Assembly: GCA_019649035.1 (NCBI GenBank)
Contig: BMAT01006864.1
Location: 107,288 to 149,496 of the forward strand
Length of the DNA stretch: 42,209 bases
DNA from: Elysia marginata
Lineage: Eukaryota > Mollusca > Gastropoda > Plakobranchidae
Direction of reading: 5' to 3'
The notes under the pieces are model-generated. The model saw nothing but the letters and a program-made list of their open reading frames with translations. It did no database searches and was not told the origin of the DNA. The position numbers and the translations under genes are program-made. Positions 1 to 14,300 of this stretch are shown here, piece after piece (the first letter of the stretch is position 1; each line of letters opens with the position of its first letter).

Positions 1-32
<32 letters not shown>

Positions 33-59
33 AAGATAGACAGATATAAAGATAGATAA
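1..59. repeat. (GATA)n microsatellite
   Basis: Tandem TAGA units open the window, become imperfect after about base 32 and fade out near 59. Its full length is cut by the window edge. Confidence 0.95.
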
Positions 60-408
60 AGCAAGTAAAAAAATTGGCCCTGTTCTCAAAGCTATGGGCA
101 ATCACTAAGTTACCGGAATCACAGCTTTAAAAACATTTTGGAAATCTTCACCCATGCTTTATCAATCTATTGAACGCCTCTGATTAAACATGCACTGAGT
201 CTTCACTTCGACACGAAGTTTTGCATTTAACGATGGAGAAAGTATCAGAGTTCACATTACAATACGCTGTTAACGATAATAACTGTAACTAGCGAGGCGA
301 CAAAGCATCACCATCATGATTTAAAGATAACCTATCTCTTTTCAAAAGTTAAACAGAAAAGCAATTTTCCAATTCGCGCATTCATACATAAATTTATATG
401 CTTCTAAA

Positions 409-414
409 TTTATT
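409..414 (-). terminator. Possible poly(A) signal for DUOX
   Basis: TTTATT on the plus strand is AATAAA on the minus strand. It is the nearest AATAAA I find downstream of the stop and would give a 3' UTR of about 880 bases. ATTAAA at 516-521 is an alternative. There is no transcript evidence. Confidence 0.25.
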
Positions 415-1293
415 CTCACATTCATTTGCATTGGAAGTGAAAAAAAAAAGAAAAAAAATGACGTCAGGAACTTAATGAAATTGAAAGTAAAGTTTGCCCA
501 GGTAAATATATGGTATTTAATGAATGAAAGTTGCATTATTTTCATGCATGGGATACGCCAGCTATAACTGTTTCATGATGATCGTTTTTTTTTTTGTCCT
601 ATTTTTCCGTAATATTGAATTTCAAATATGTTGAGTGAAAAAGTTGAGAAAAGAAATAAACAGGTTACCCAAAGCTCTATGAATGTAGCTTCGTACAGAA
701 TGTAGCTGTGCCGGGGTGTTGAAAAAACCAGTGGCGAAACCTATTTTACTTTCAGAGGAGGTTTATCAATATACCAAAATGATGTGACAACAGAAGCGAC
801 GCTTCTTGTATTAGTAATGGAAAGGAGAAAATACCCGAAAAGGACCTTGAGCAGATTTTACTTGCCTCTCCTGTGCCAGAGTTTGTCAGTCAAGCATCTG
901 ATTCCACAGCCAGGCCAAAATTTCTATCTAGTCTTCAAAAGTCCCCAGTATAGTCACCCGGCCGTGACTGAAGGATACCATCATCAAAAATGACTATAAT
1001 ACACAGCTTTCCCAATACCAATAAGTGTAGTCATCATTCTATTTGATGTTTGTTGAAACTTTTCTTAATCGTATAAAGGAGATGAAAGGTGGCGGTTTGA
1101 TAAGAACGAAGAAAAAGACATCTTAAACAATAACTCGTATAGTTAATTACACTTGCCCTTGTTAAGCGAAGAATAGACTTAAGATGGACAAGACTTTTGC
1201 AGCTGGAAGGAGATCCAGCCTAGATTCAGGATCAATGAATAATGACACCATGGTTTGTGAGTTTTGAGTTGTCCTCGAGTGTCCCTCGCTTGA

Positions 1294-1416
1294 TTAGAAG
1301 TTCTCGAAGTGATGGATGAGGGACGGGCCAGTGTAAGCGTTATGCTCCACACACGCAGCGTTCACGTTCCGCGTCATAGCTCCTGGGCCGCAACTAAAAA
1401 CGCCGATTTGGCTTAC
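1294..1416 (-). CDS. DUOX: DUOX exon 33: C-terminus and stop
   Basis: Residues 1549-1588 and TAA at 1294-1296. [20 protein letters not shown] holds the NADPH-site Cys (1557) and CGP; the human sequence is CGPPGMTKNV. The protein ends HHFENF, against HHYENF in human DUOX1, a conservative change at the invariant NOX tail. Acceptor TCTCCAG. Confidence 0.96.
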   Translation of the reverse strand, partial: VSQIGVFSCGPGAMTRNVNAACVEHNAYTGPSLIHHFENF

Positions 1417-4400
1417 CTGGAGAGAAGACGGCACGGTGTTCAAAATTGTACAAACTCCATAATGTAATAAACTTCAGCGGGATCAGAGAACGAGAAACTA
1501 AACAAATAAGTATTAAAGAGTACAAGAAAGTTAATATTTTTATCGAGAGATAATACAAAGTTATGTATATAATAAAAAAAATAATAAAATATTGGTCATC
1601 TGTGAACAAAAAATTAATTTACAAACGCAGCAAGTTTTGAATTAACATCAAATATCAAATAGTTTATCAATGCATTTTGAGAGGGCCTGCCAAACTTACG
1701 TTGTTGTGGACAACTTTGAGCGCTTCGAAGAAATCGGAGAATTTCGGCCTGCCAAAATGTGTCTTGGCACGAAGTCCAGTGAACATACTTAATCCTGCAA
1801 CCTTCTGGAAGTGACGTTCACAGATGTACTGAAAGGAACGCGGAGATAAATTTTTTTTTAAATATTTGACCCTTTAAAACTAATTAGCGAAAAATGCTCC
1901 GAGAAAATATTACTATCTATTAATGTTATGAAATTATTCATTAATGTGAAGGTCTTGAAAATATTGATGTTATCATAAAGGTACAAAACTGGTGGTAGCA
2001 GAGCGTATACAGATGCTTTTCCCTTGGGGATACCATCATTGCATTTCTCTTAGAAGTAAAAAAAAAACCGGCTGAGAGTTTTTTACAAAAGCTGGTGTTA
2101 ATTGGTCATTTCAAGATGCTAAGTGCGTTGGAATTGGAACTACTTGGTGATCATTGCGAAATATTTTTTTCTATGCTTTATAAACAAACACAAGATTTTC
2201 ATCTCAAATTCAAACGTTTTGATGTTTTATCCGTTGCTGCTTATGTGATTGATTTATCCTTAATCTAAGCTAAGTCAGGCTTAAACAAACGTCGACGAAA
2301 AGATCATGGGTATAAACTACCAAGTACAAAAAAGTTTATAGTGAAAAGACTTCTCCGCAATTTTATCACGTGTCTCCTCTTCTACCGCGTTAAGAAAATG
2401 TACAGCACAGGCAGTGCTTATGGGGAAAACAAGAACACAGATGCGCTTTTTGAAACCGCTGTGTTTGCTAACCAGATAGCAAAGAGACTATACGAAAAAT
2501 AAAAGCGCATTTAATTTGGCTGGGAAGCAGCAACTGACCAGCATGGTGGTTCTCAGGTCAAACTTTTCCTTGAGCTGTGTGATACAGATCTGGACATCCA
2601 CAAAGCCCTGGGTGTCTGCAAGCTCCACCTGGCGAATGATGTCCGTCATCCACTCGAAGCTGCGTTGAGTGCGCGTCACCCAAAGAAAGTACACCTGTGG
2701 CCCAAAAGACAAACGATGCCGAGTATTTACAAGACAGCAGTAATCATTGTTGAAAGGTATCGTGAAACATGTGATTCAAACCAAATGTACTATCGAATAC
2801 AGAAAGAAAAGAGTGTGTATTAATTTTATGCTACACTTTCTTAGAACAAAGAAAGAGAGAAAGACTCGTTCAATACTTCTTTTGAATTGAACACTCCATA
2901 GCGTTAGAATAGTTTGACTAAATATGACCCAGCAGATTTCTTGCCTCCGACAGGATTTTATTCGGCATACCCACGTTATGAGAAATAGTGCAGGCGGTTT
3001 GCAGTGGAAAAAAAGTTCGCCGATAAGGTTTTCTATGAAAGGAAAAAAAGAAAGCTAACCTCGTGCTGATTAACTAACAAAAGAAAAAATACCAAATTTT
3101 GTCTTACGCCCTGAAGCGAAATGAAAATACGCAGACACACATAAGAACGATATTACATAATAATGTCAAGATGGTGTTAGTCATTTGAATTGAAATGAAA
3201 CATTGAATCGACATCGTTTTTGCGTAATCCCAACATGTGGCTGATATGCAAGGTTCTAAATTTCTTAATTTATATCTTACATGAAATAGATTTAAAAAAA
3301 AATAAAAAAATAATACAAATGCATAAAAAATAACATCATCTCTGACAGCAATTCAGTGCATTATATCTTTTTATTTAATTTAAAATAACAACTGCTTATC
3401 GAAAAAGTACTGAAATACAGTCGATGGCATCGAATTGAATTGAATTGAGGGATATTTTTACAAGCCCAATTCCACTTCAAAGGTGCTCTCAGGGCTTAGG
3501 TCCCAATGACAATGTACGGGCGCCACCCAGAGACTAGCGGGGATACCATGACTTAGCCTCAGCTGGTCACATTATACTGACGCCGACCCAACCAGTAGGG
3601 GCCCGGACTGTGCTCGGCTGAGGCTCGAACCCGCGACGTCTGGGCCACGTAGCACGGCCTCTACAAACTGAGCTATCTAGGTGGCATCATTTTCAAAATA
3701 CTATGAGGTTTGCGACATTAGCAAGGTTTTTGTGTGAACGGTGAAAGGAGGCAAAGATGTCCACTCTGCTTCACAATTTAATTTTGTTGTGACAAATGTA
3801 TAGATTATTATTTTACCTTTTGGCAAGGCACGCGAGCCAAGTTGTTCGATCTGTTGGCAATATCTTTGAGGATGGAGGCAAAAGGTGTGATTCCGATACC
3901 TCCACCGACTAGCACGGATACTGGGTATCGATACCAGTCCTGGTGACTCTCTCCGAACGGACCGTCTACATAAATCTGTTCACCAAAAATCATCGTTCAT
4001 GAAGGGAAAAAAAACATTAACCGATAAGATATATATCAATATTATCATCATCACTGTCGCCATGATAGTCTTTTCCACCTTATCATCATCATCCTTCTTC
4101 GTGATCACAAATCATCATCATCATCACAACCCCAGTAAATATCATCCTCATCATGACCATCGCCATAATCGTGATAATCATTATAATTACTATCACCATC
4201 ATCAGCACCATCAGCACCACCACTACAAAAAACCAATAACATTATAATCCTCTCTCTCTCTTTCTCTATACTAACTCTCTCTCTCTCTCTCCCTCTAACT
4301 CTCTTTCTCTCTCAATATCATTTTCTGTGATTTCTCTCCCTCAGCTTCTTTCCACAGCGTTCTAATTTCATTTTCAGAATTCTACTGGGATCGTGTAAAG

Positions 4401-7400
4401 TTAAGTTTAATATTTTTTTCAAAATAACTGTTTAGCTTTACTAGTGTTTGAAATTCCGCTTAACGCAACAAACTTACTTTTGGGAAATCCTGTTTGTTTC
4501 CGATCTTGGTTTCAAACAGTCTCCTGATATTGTCAGTCCACGGACCGACAGCCCTGATGTGAAGACTCAGATGTTCCTCGTGAGGGGCGGAGGTCAAGGT
4601 GAAGGGGTGGTACTCACTTTTACCAAGGTCTGGACACGCGATACGGATCCACTGGCCTGACTGATAGTCGAACGTGAGTGGTCGCTTGAAAACCAGGTTG
4701 ATCACACCTACATCCCCGGGGACATTTATTGTAAAATTTTGAGTTATGAGGTTTTCGAAATAAATATTTTTTTCTCGCGACTAGTCTTGACTAAGGTATT
4801 GCTTGGGAATAACAATTAGCATTAATGTAAAAAATTACCAGCAAGATACAGGACCAATTTTTCGTTTAGATCATGTATGGATCAAGTAAAGATCATAGCC
4901 TCGGCTATACTTAACCCGGACTGAAAACATAAAATTTACCGTTCAAACCGCTTAACACACTGCCTGTCACAGTATTTACCTGAGGGCAGGAGCCTAGCTT
5001 TGTGCACGGGCAGCAGGACCTTGTTTCTCCTGACTGAGATGAACTTGTCAAACAGGAAGAGCACCATGGGCCCGATGAAGAAGTTTCCCCAGAGCGGAGG
5101 CTGCACCAACCGCCCTGACCCGTGCAGAAACATCAAGATATACGTCACGATATACAGTCTGGGCAGGGGACGATGGGAGGGGGGGATAAACATGGAAGCT
5201 TGGTGAGCAATATTTTTGAATTTGGTTTTTACGAATTGTAGGGGTCTGACTAGCTTTGTGACTCAAGCCAAACAAAAAAAAATTTAGAGGTGGAAACATA
5301 GTCAACATCTTGTATTTTTCAGTGGAAAGTCGGTATTTGCCGAAGCTACTCTAATTCTGAGTGGCAAACTACATTGTCACCAGATGCAAGTTTTTTTTTC
5401 TTTTTTCTTTTTAATGTTTCAATAAACCCCTATTTTTTAACGGGCGATAATTTTGAAATCTGAATTGATTTCATAATGGCTACCTCACTACTTATTATAA
5501 CTTGGGGTCATGAATAAAACTCAAAAAGTGGATAAGATGTTTGGTACCTTTTCAAATCTATCTCATTTAGGGCAAGAGGCAAATAACGCCGTTTTCATAA
5601 AACTGAGATATTGCAAATTCAATATGATCGTTATTTCAGAAAATTACATCTTTAAATGAAAGAGAAAAAAAGTAAGCAAATTGTTTTCGCATGAAATCTG
5701 AAAATTCAAAAACTAAGACTATGTCTTTTTTGCAATGAAATCCTTCATCTGAAAATTTTGATAAGTCTTGTTGGAGTAATTTAGTATTGCAAATATTCAT
5801 TTTCTATTTGTATAAGGAATGAATTGCTCATTTATAGAAATCTCTGAGGAAATATCAATATGTTAACTTGAAACGATGCAAAAACATTTTTGCATTGGTT
5901 TGGTTATGATCACTAGGGACAAACAACCAAAATAGCGTCAGGGAGGGAGGTAAAGGTTGGGGGGTGTCCAAATTTACCTGTGTGTGAGACTGAACATGTT
6001 GAAGAGATTTCTCCTGGAGAACGGCATGGCAAACACATACATGACCACCAGCACTATCACCAGCAACACTCCAGTCAGACCTGAGGACCAATTACGTAAT
6101 TATTTTATTAGCTTCATTAAGTTGTTGGTGTAATTGTAGTTTAAGGTAGGCAATCGGTCTTTGGATCAGCATGCCTAGATTTCGAGTTCTGGCGTGAACG
6201 TTTTAGTGTTCGGCTCTTGGCAGTGAAGGGTTCTGTCAGATTGCTACATCCACGCATCGTTTCAATCAACTATTCATCTCAAGAGTTGAGGATGTACATC
6301 GATTAGTCTTGCACATGGCATGTCAGGGACCATAGTTTCCATCGAATGGTCAAGCGCATGACATGTCAGGGACCATAGTTTCCATCGAATGGTCATGCGC
6401 ATGGCATGTCAGGGACCATAGTTTTCATCGAATGGTCATGCGCATGGCATGTCAGGGACCATAGTTTTCATCGATTGGTGATGCGCATGGCATGTCAGGG
6501 ACCATAGTTTGAAACATTTAGGTACATACAAAAAATCTCATTTTCATTTTGATTAATATGCTAACGTCATCGTGTCTCTTTATTGATTTTTTACCCAAAA
6601 TTTTAATATATTTAAATTCATTGTGGGCATTTATCTAAAATAGTACCAAAATAATTTCCCGGCATTAGAATGCTTATATTGACAGTTTACCAGTGACAAA
6701 AAAAGACTCCAGTTAACATGTAAGTATATATAAGATTGTATTTTTTTAATTTTAGCTAAAAACTTTGCAATGACTGCAGTATATAATTAGGCTTTACATT
6801 ATACCTGTGATAGTCTCATATGTCCAATACGTGAATGTCGGGAGGACGTGGGTTCTAAAAAAATAAAGACAAAAAGGGAGAAATTTAGCATTTTGGATCG
6901 TTATTAGTCCATAATATTTACGAATAGCTACGATTTTCCTAAAAAAATGTTTACATTTCCACAACAAAAACAAATAACAATACCATTTTTAAAAAATGTG
7001 TAACCTTAACAGGCAGCAATGTACACGTTCTCATTGTGCGAAAACTGAAAATATTGGTGAACTACAGTAGACTACCTAACCTAAATATCCATTGGTTCTT
7101 ATAACAGCGATATGTTTGTAATTAATCTGTTATCGGTTTCACACCAATATACGTGTGATGCGGATTACGAACTTGATATAGGATCAATTGACTGACAAAA
7201 CTTCTTGTCCATTATCAGCGTTAGGTACGGACAGATAAAATGATAAATAGAATCAGCGCTATCTATAAAATGAAGCAGCGGTATCTATAAAATGAATCAG
7301 CGGTATATAAAATATTGAAGTTCTAAAGAGGCGCAGGGCTTTAGGAGTCTAAATTGCATGATTTACTCACGGCCGGTAAAACTCTCTGAAGTAACAGGTT

Positions 7401-9224
7401 ACGTCTCCTGGTGTCTGTGTGGAGATGTGGTAGAAATTGATCATGTGACCGATCACGTGCATAACTGTGAACAAAAACAGTCGCAAAATATGTATTTATA
7501 GACACGATTTAGGTTGACAACAAACATCTTTTCCGTTGAGAATCTAAATCTAATTATGGTCATAAAATCTGGCTTGCTATGAACTTCAAGTTCATTCTAA
7601 AAGAGAATGTTTATTCGTTTACAGTAAACACTGCCAGCAGTATTACAGTAAGGCCATTTTCAATATTTTCGGTATTATCAATCAACCATAACCATTTACT
7701 GTTTTCATTTGTTATTACAAACATCAATTTCCGTTCCAACCTAGTTCAGTTTTTGTTGTTGCAATATTGCATTTTTTTTACTGATAAGCTCTATAGTTTT
7801 ATACTTGTTTGAATTGTTAATGTTTTAACTCAATCAGTTAATAAACACTTACTTGTGAACAGAATAGCCAGGAAAGCAATATAGATGTGCATATCGTGGA
7901 AGTTGTCGAAAGGGATAAAGCGGTGGAGGAAAGTCTCTCTGGGGAATTTTCAAGTAAAAAGAGAAAGAAAATTAAGACAATAGCTTGTTTTTTTGTAAAT
8001 AAAATTTCACTTTGTTAATTATATTTTTATGACGATTTGGGAAAAACGGGGGGTTATTTTTGTTCTGGCTATGACTTATAATGGTGTGATGAACATGGTA
8101 AAGCTTTAATCATTTTTTTCTTTTGTTGTAAACAATAACTATTGTTGACTTTTACAGACAAAATAGACAGATTCTGCCCATTTTTAATCCTTAGACAAGG
8201 TAGTATTGTTTGTCTAAAGAGGATTAAGTATTTAATGTCTCTTAAGTATCTTTTCAAGTTTTTGAGACTTATGTCACCACGGCTACAATGCTGTCCAAGA
8301 TGTCAAAGTATTTTGTTTAATTCTTGCCGGAGGGAAGGACTCACCCTGCAAATTTCCATACCTTTCAATAAACGTTTGAAAGGGCCGGCCCACTAAAGAT
8401 GAGATGGACTCTGTTGTGATTTTACCTAAAAAATCTAACAAGATAGATCAGTAGAGCTCTTATGCTAAATATCTGTTCGCTTCTAGCTGCTGGGCTTGAC
8501 CATTACGGAGACTTAAGCCTAGATTTATGTTGGAAACTCCAAATATTACTAGTTACATTGGTAAGACACTCTTGCTTGAATTTGTTTACTACGTTGTTTC
8601 AACACAAAACGTATACTTGGGTGAGATCCAGTGTTTACCTGAAGAAAGTGAGAGTGTTTCTGCTCATGGTGACCAGTAGAGAGGCGTATGTAAACATCTG
8701 GGCACTGGCTGCTCCTCTTGTGATGGACACACCGAAGCCAGCAAGTCGCCGAAGTCCGCCGTGCTCTCTCTCCACTGAGTAGTCTGTAAGGAGTTTACAG
8801 TTATAACAGAGCCATGAGTAGATTGGGAGATTTGAAAGATTGTATTGGAAGCTTGGGAAATAAGCGAAAAAAGTCATTGTATTATAAGCAATCAGCTGCT
8901 TCAACAATGAATTTCTCGGTTCTATTTCAAAGGTGGATATTTAGAATCTTTCACCCGACTTATCATTTGACCTTGCAATAAGAAAAGATGTCTTCGCTAC
9001 CAAGGTAATCTCCTACAAGTGAACTGCAAGAAACCAATGATAGAAAAATATTTTGGCCCTCATTTAAGGAGGTGCACAGTATACCCACTTAGGGCTCTGT
9101 TCATGCATAGAAAGTATGCCCCTTGCAGGATCAAAGACACTGGAGAGCCTATGTAGTTTATAGCGCATTTCTGTAGTAACAATGCGCCTTTTAGATGCCT
9201 TTCAATCATTAATAATACAAACAA

Positions 9225-9285
<61 letters not shown>

Positions 9286-9352
9286 ATTTTTATCATTACC
9301 ATTATTATTATTTTTATCAGCAGTAGTAGTCGTAGTAGTAGTAGAAGTAGTA

Positions 9353-9385
<33 letters not shown>

Positions 9386-9500
9386 ATTGTAGTAGTAGTA
9401 GTAGTGGTAGTAGTGTGTAGTAGTTGTAGTAGTAGTAGTAGTAGTAGTAGTACAAGTAGTAGTAGTTGTTGTTGTTGTTGTTGTAGAAGTAGTACATGTT

Positions 9501-9571
<71 letters not shown>

Positions 9572-11345
9572 TGTATTTTCCTTGGGTTTTATAGACCTAT
9601 GATGCGTCTATGATCCATGGCTCAAGTTATGATATACAGCGTTGCAATGCTTAAAATAAATGTGTAAAAAATTCATTTGGGATATAAGTCATGAAGAAAG
9701 AAAATTATAAAAACTGAAGCACTTCTTCATTATTCGGTTTAGAAACTACAGGTTAAAAATTGAAACATTAAAAAAATGAATACATTCGCGCCTGAATTAG
9801 TGTATGAAAAAATAAAAGTATATATAGTAATTTGTAGATATAGACCGTTTGTGTTTCTAGAGTAAAAATTTCATAGCACTTAAAGCGCATTAAAAGTTTT
9901 TAATACATAAAGCTCCAAAGCTATATATATAATATATGTATATAAACATCCCAAAGCTATGGTCCAGAATGGTCCAATAGGAATGGTCAACCCAGAGAGA
10001 AGAAGTATAAATTTAGATCCAATAACGAGTCCTCAAAAATTGTGTCTTGAGGTTTCTGTTGAAACAGTTAATTAGACACGTTCTTTCATGGAAAGGGAGA
10101 GGTCGTTTCATAACTTGGGGCGTGTACGTGATGTAAAATACAAACAAGTGTATTGTACTTTAAAGTTTTACGTGCGCCGGAGACAGTTGAAGCTGCTTGG
10201 GGGGGGGGGGTAAAATTCTGTAGAAATGGTCATTAAAGAATTGATCTTGTTTTTCAACTTTCTTATGGAATGAATATTATTCTGGGGTTCAAAAAGTAAG
10301 ATTATAGTTCGAGAACCATGAATTTTTGTTTTAAAATATTCATTAATGCAACTGGAATCGATTGAAAATAAGCCAAAATTTGACTATAGTTTTCTTTAGA
10401 TTAGAATTGTCTAGTTTAAAACAGTTCAACCCAACAGATCCTTGACTTTCAGAAGGGGAGAAGGCGTTTGCGTTGATGCTGTACAATGGTCAAAATGTGA
10501 CCTATGTTGTAGAATCAATAAAGGAAGAAGAAAAGAAATCTCAAATATCAGAAAACATTGATAATTTTGTTGGTAGTTTTTCTTGCACTTTAAAAGCATA
10601 CAAGAACACTGACATAGTAAAATAAAAAAATATTTGCATTTTTTAAAACAAAATTCTGACCGCCCAACGATTTAAGTCTTACAGTATGCTCTCTCGATGA
10701 AGACGGCAGCCAGGACAATGGTGTAGAGAGTCACCCAGAAGATCTGTCGCCTGTGGTTGTCCACGTAACGGGTGAACGTCTGCAACTTTATCTGGATCTT
10801 TCCGGTGGGCTGGCTTCGCGGAGCCGAACGAAGTTCTACTTCGGGCAGGGCGATTAGGCTCTGGCCTCGCTTAGCCCTGATGGATAATAAAAGTCAGTGA
10901 TACAAGCTACATGTTACGTTAGTCAGTGCTACATGCTACAGGGTGTGAAAGTCAGTGCTGCAAGATATTTAGAATATGTTGCTATGTTGCTGTTTTCAGA
11001 AAAAAATTGTAACTAAGTTGTCCTTGTAGCCTTACAATTTAACATAAAACAAAATTAGCACCGATCGTAATGCAAAACATTGAACGAAATTCAAGAGAAG
11101 CAAGTAAAGCTTTAAAAGTTTGATATATAAACCAAGATATCTATTGATATAAAGAAGCGATTGTTTTACTTGTTCTTGTTGTAGTTCGCAACGAAAGACT
11201 TGGCTCTGTTTTTGACAGATCTCCTGTTGTGTCCATCGGCTACGCCACCCACTGGGAAAAGTAAAAGACACAGCATCATAATAACATTGTTATATTATGA
11301 AAAATGTCCAATCAGAAAATAATGTTGTAACATTGAAAAATTGAA

Positions 11346-11389
<44 letters not shown>

Positions 11390-14300
11390 ATGTAAAATAT
11401 CTTAGTAATTAATCTTGTGTATAAAAATGGAATGTCATTATCAACAAATCGACAAATGCCACACCCTCGATGACATCACTCGCCTACCATCGAGCTTGAG
11501 TGTGGCCGCCTGCCAGATCTCCGTGTCGTCAGACAACATGATCGCCTTGAAGTCATCGACTGTGAGGTAACCGACCGAGTCCTTGCCCATGTCCTTAAAC
11601 ACTTTGTCCACCATAGCGTTGATGTCGACTTTTCTGTTGCCAGTCTCTTCATTGAGTTCCAGGAGTGATCTGATAGACGTGGTTTGTATATGAGTGTATA
11701 AGTTTTCTGTTGATGATGTATGACTTTTCTTAATATTACCTCTTACGCCTGATTTACCAGAGCTACGTCGCAATTTTTTTGGTTTGTAATGGAGCTTCAA
11801 AGAAAATGACATAGTAATGGATGAAAGTAATGAAAAATATTATTCCACATTCTTAATCAACACATCTTGATCGAAAATGTGTAAATATCATTTTAAAGAA
11901 GTGTACAAGAAGATTGTGAAACAAAATTCTAAGCCAAATCTATTTTATTGTATCATATGAGGTTGTTTAAGCAGCAAAAAAAAGACTCACAAAACACAAA
12001 TAGATAGCTTACTTTAACTATTTTCAAGCAAAGAGGGCAGGTTGTAAAAGTGCAAAAGGTGACGTTGAAAAGAAATAATTATGAGTGTTCGACTTTGGGC
12101 AGTGAAAGATCTTGTCAGTGTCCGTGAGTGATGCGCTTTAACTGCAGCTCCTCTTTGAGTTTTGAAGGTAATCTGTGAAAACATGCTATCCTCAATCGTT
12201 CCTGCTTTTAGTGGGGTTTTTTTTTAGGTTTCAGCTCTACCGCTTACGAGTATTTTGTTTGGGAAGAAATTTAAATCAGGCATTAGGTGCTGGGAAAAGT
12301 CAATCGGACTGCACCGTTTCTTTTTTTTTTTTTTTTTTTTTTTTTTGGGGGGGGGGTTGTACCATTTGAAAATCTTTTGTATGCATCATGTACATAAGTT
12401 ATAATATACGTTGGGATTGCTCGAAAAAAAAACACCATCTCATGCGGTGAACGTGACCGCTCCATGGGATTTCAGGTTTCAAATAATCTTACCCTAGAAA
12501 GACAGGCTACAGCTGGGGCAACCAGCATAGAGATCCTCTTGTCTGAACAAAGAGTAAAGAGCAAAGGGTACCAGCAACCGATACACGTTCGACTCTCACT
12601 ATATTCATATTCTTTTTTTCTGCTTTGTGTTTTTCTGTGTGTTTTTCCTCGTAGAGGTAGATATCGTCGTCACCTTTTAGAACTCTTGCTTCGCAGGGCG
12701 GAGGGTGCCAACGAATGGTGCGGGTTCGTTTCCTAATCTGTCCAAGATCTGTCACTTTATTGTCTCACATATCGTTTGTTTTTATCGTATTTGGCTATCC
12801 GTCTGAATGGACTTATTTTAAATTTAGCTTTGAAGTAGTAAGGTCCAATCACATAACGTATATTTCACTCAGAAGTCAAGCGCAGCATCTGCTCCAGCTC
12901 CATTATTTACCTACACGGATAAAAGCATCCCCATGATAAAAAAACGGGTCGCAGCCGTTTGACCCGTCTCAGACGACGCATTGATGTTGGTGATCTAGAG
13001 CCGAACTAATTGTACTTTGGTTGTGTTGCGAGAGTGAGCGTTTTTTTAACACCGCAATTAGAATGGAACCCTCCATACGTGTGGCACATGAAATGGAACG
13101 GACCATAAGAGAAACGTTTTACAAGACTGTTTAATATATGTTGAGAAGCTCACTTAATCATCTGCTTATAGTTGGCTTTGCTCATCTGACCAGATCTGCT
13201 AGTGTCAAACATCTGGAAAAACATCTCCGCTTTCTTATCGGCATCACCTGAAAAGTTAAGGTGTAAAAACATTTACTCGTAGACTTTGCAACGCTACTAT
13301 AACTAGAGATAATTTCCTTAGTTTTATACAATGAGAATTAATTTTGTAACAATTGGCGAATTCCGTTAACTTACACCAAGTTATATTAATATTTGATTAA
13401 AATAGCATCATGCAAAATCACGACAAAACCCCAAAACTACAGCAACAAAAATGTTGCAAACTTCGACGAATAGTTGAGGATAGAACAATAAATATGTTAT
13501 TAAAAAAATATTCAATATGAAAATTTTTTGCGCTTACTCACAGGTATGGAGCAAAATTATCATTACATTTTATGCTCTTTTTAGTGTCAATTTTTTGTAC
13601 GTTAAAGAGATTGGCGGAAAACCTTTTTTCAAGAGAAAAGGACAACGAACACATTTGGATGAATTTAACTAAATTGTCATTCGACATTAACTGGTCGAAA
13701 CGCTTGGGGATACCAAAAGTAAATTTTTTAAACAACATAGGAATCACTCTAGGTACACCAACGAAATGATCATTTATTATATTGTACCGATAATTCCCCT
13801 CTTCAAGTTTACAAAGAAATTCTGAGAATGTAACATACATTTTATTTCAATGTAAAGAAAACTGACTGCATGAACTTAAGTTGAGTGCAATAAAAACCTC
13901 GTAAAATTTTAACTGAACCAAATGATCGTGTAGACAGTAATTTTAGAGGCATTCTTTTGTTGTTTTACTGTTGTCTAAAAGATGCGTTACTTTTCTAAAT
14001 CTACACTAATCCTTCATGGTGAGGGGGTGCAGGTGCGCACTCTGCCCTATACAAATGGGAGAGTGTTTGGCTTTATCAGACAGTTTGTGGTGTAGGGACC
14101 TTTGCGAACTTTATGTAAGCAAACAATAATAAAAGCCTCACCTGAGCAAAGAATGCCGAAATACGTCTTAAACTCGTCAAATGAGACGAACCCATCGCCC
14201 GAGGAGTCGACCAGGAGAAACATGTTCCGGACAAATAGCGAGTTGGCTTGCATACCCAGGGCGTCGGCGAACTCTGACCTGGTCAGCTTGGTCATCAGGG

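Larger units (their letters stand above)
1..1293. other. 3' flank / 3' UTR of DUOX
   Basis: AT-rich sequence with short homopolymers. Apart from the microsatellite at the edge and the possible poly(A) signal, I see no gene or repeat. Open frames here are short and do not resemble known proteins. Confidence 0.5.
6081..6804. other. DUOX intron 26
   Basis: Holds the possible SINE fragment and the 43-bp minisatellite; the remainder is AT-rich with nothing recognised. Confidence 0.8.
8784..10682. other. DUOX intron 22
   Basis: 1.9 kb holding the two adjoining triplet arrays and a run of 12 G at 10199-10210. The rest is AT-rich and unremarkable. Confidence 0.8.

Noticed and set aside
3999-4247. 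His-rich 82-aa frame
   Set aside because: Produced by the imperfect ATC/CAT microsatellite in intron 29.
6311-6511. CRISPR-like array
   Set aside because: Units are directly abutting with no unique spacers, in an animal intron.
9060-9613. Long Ile/Leu-rich and Ser/Cys-rich open frames
   Set aside because: They are translations of the ATT and TAG triplet arrays, not proteins.
13538-13875. LINE reverse-transcriptase fragment
   Set aside because: Only about 14 residues recall a LINE C-terminal motif, with stops on both sides and a longer unrelated frame on the other strand; not enough to annotate.
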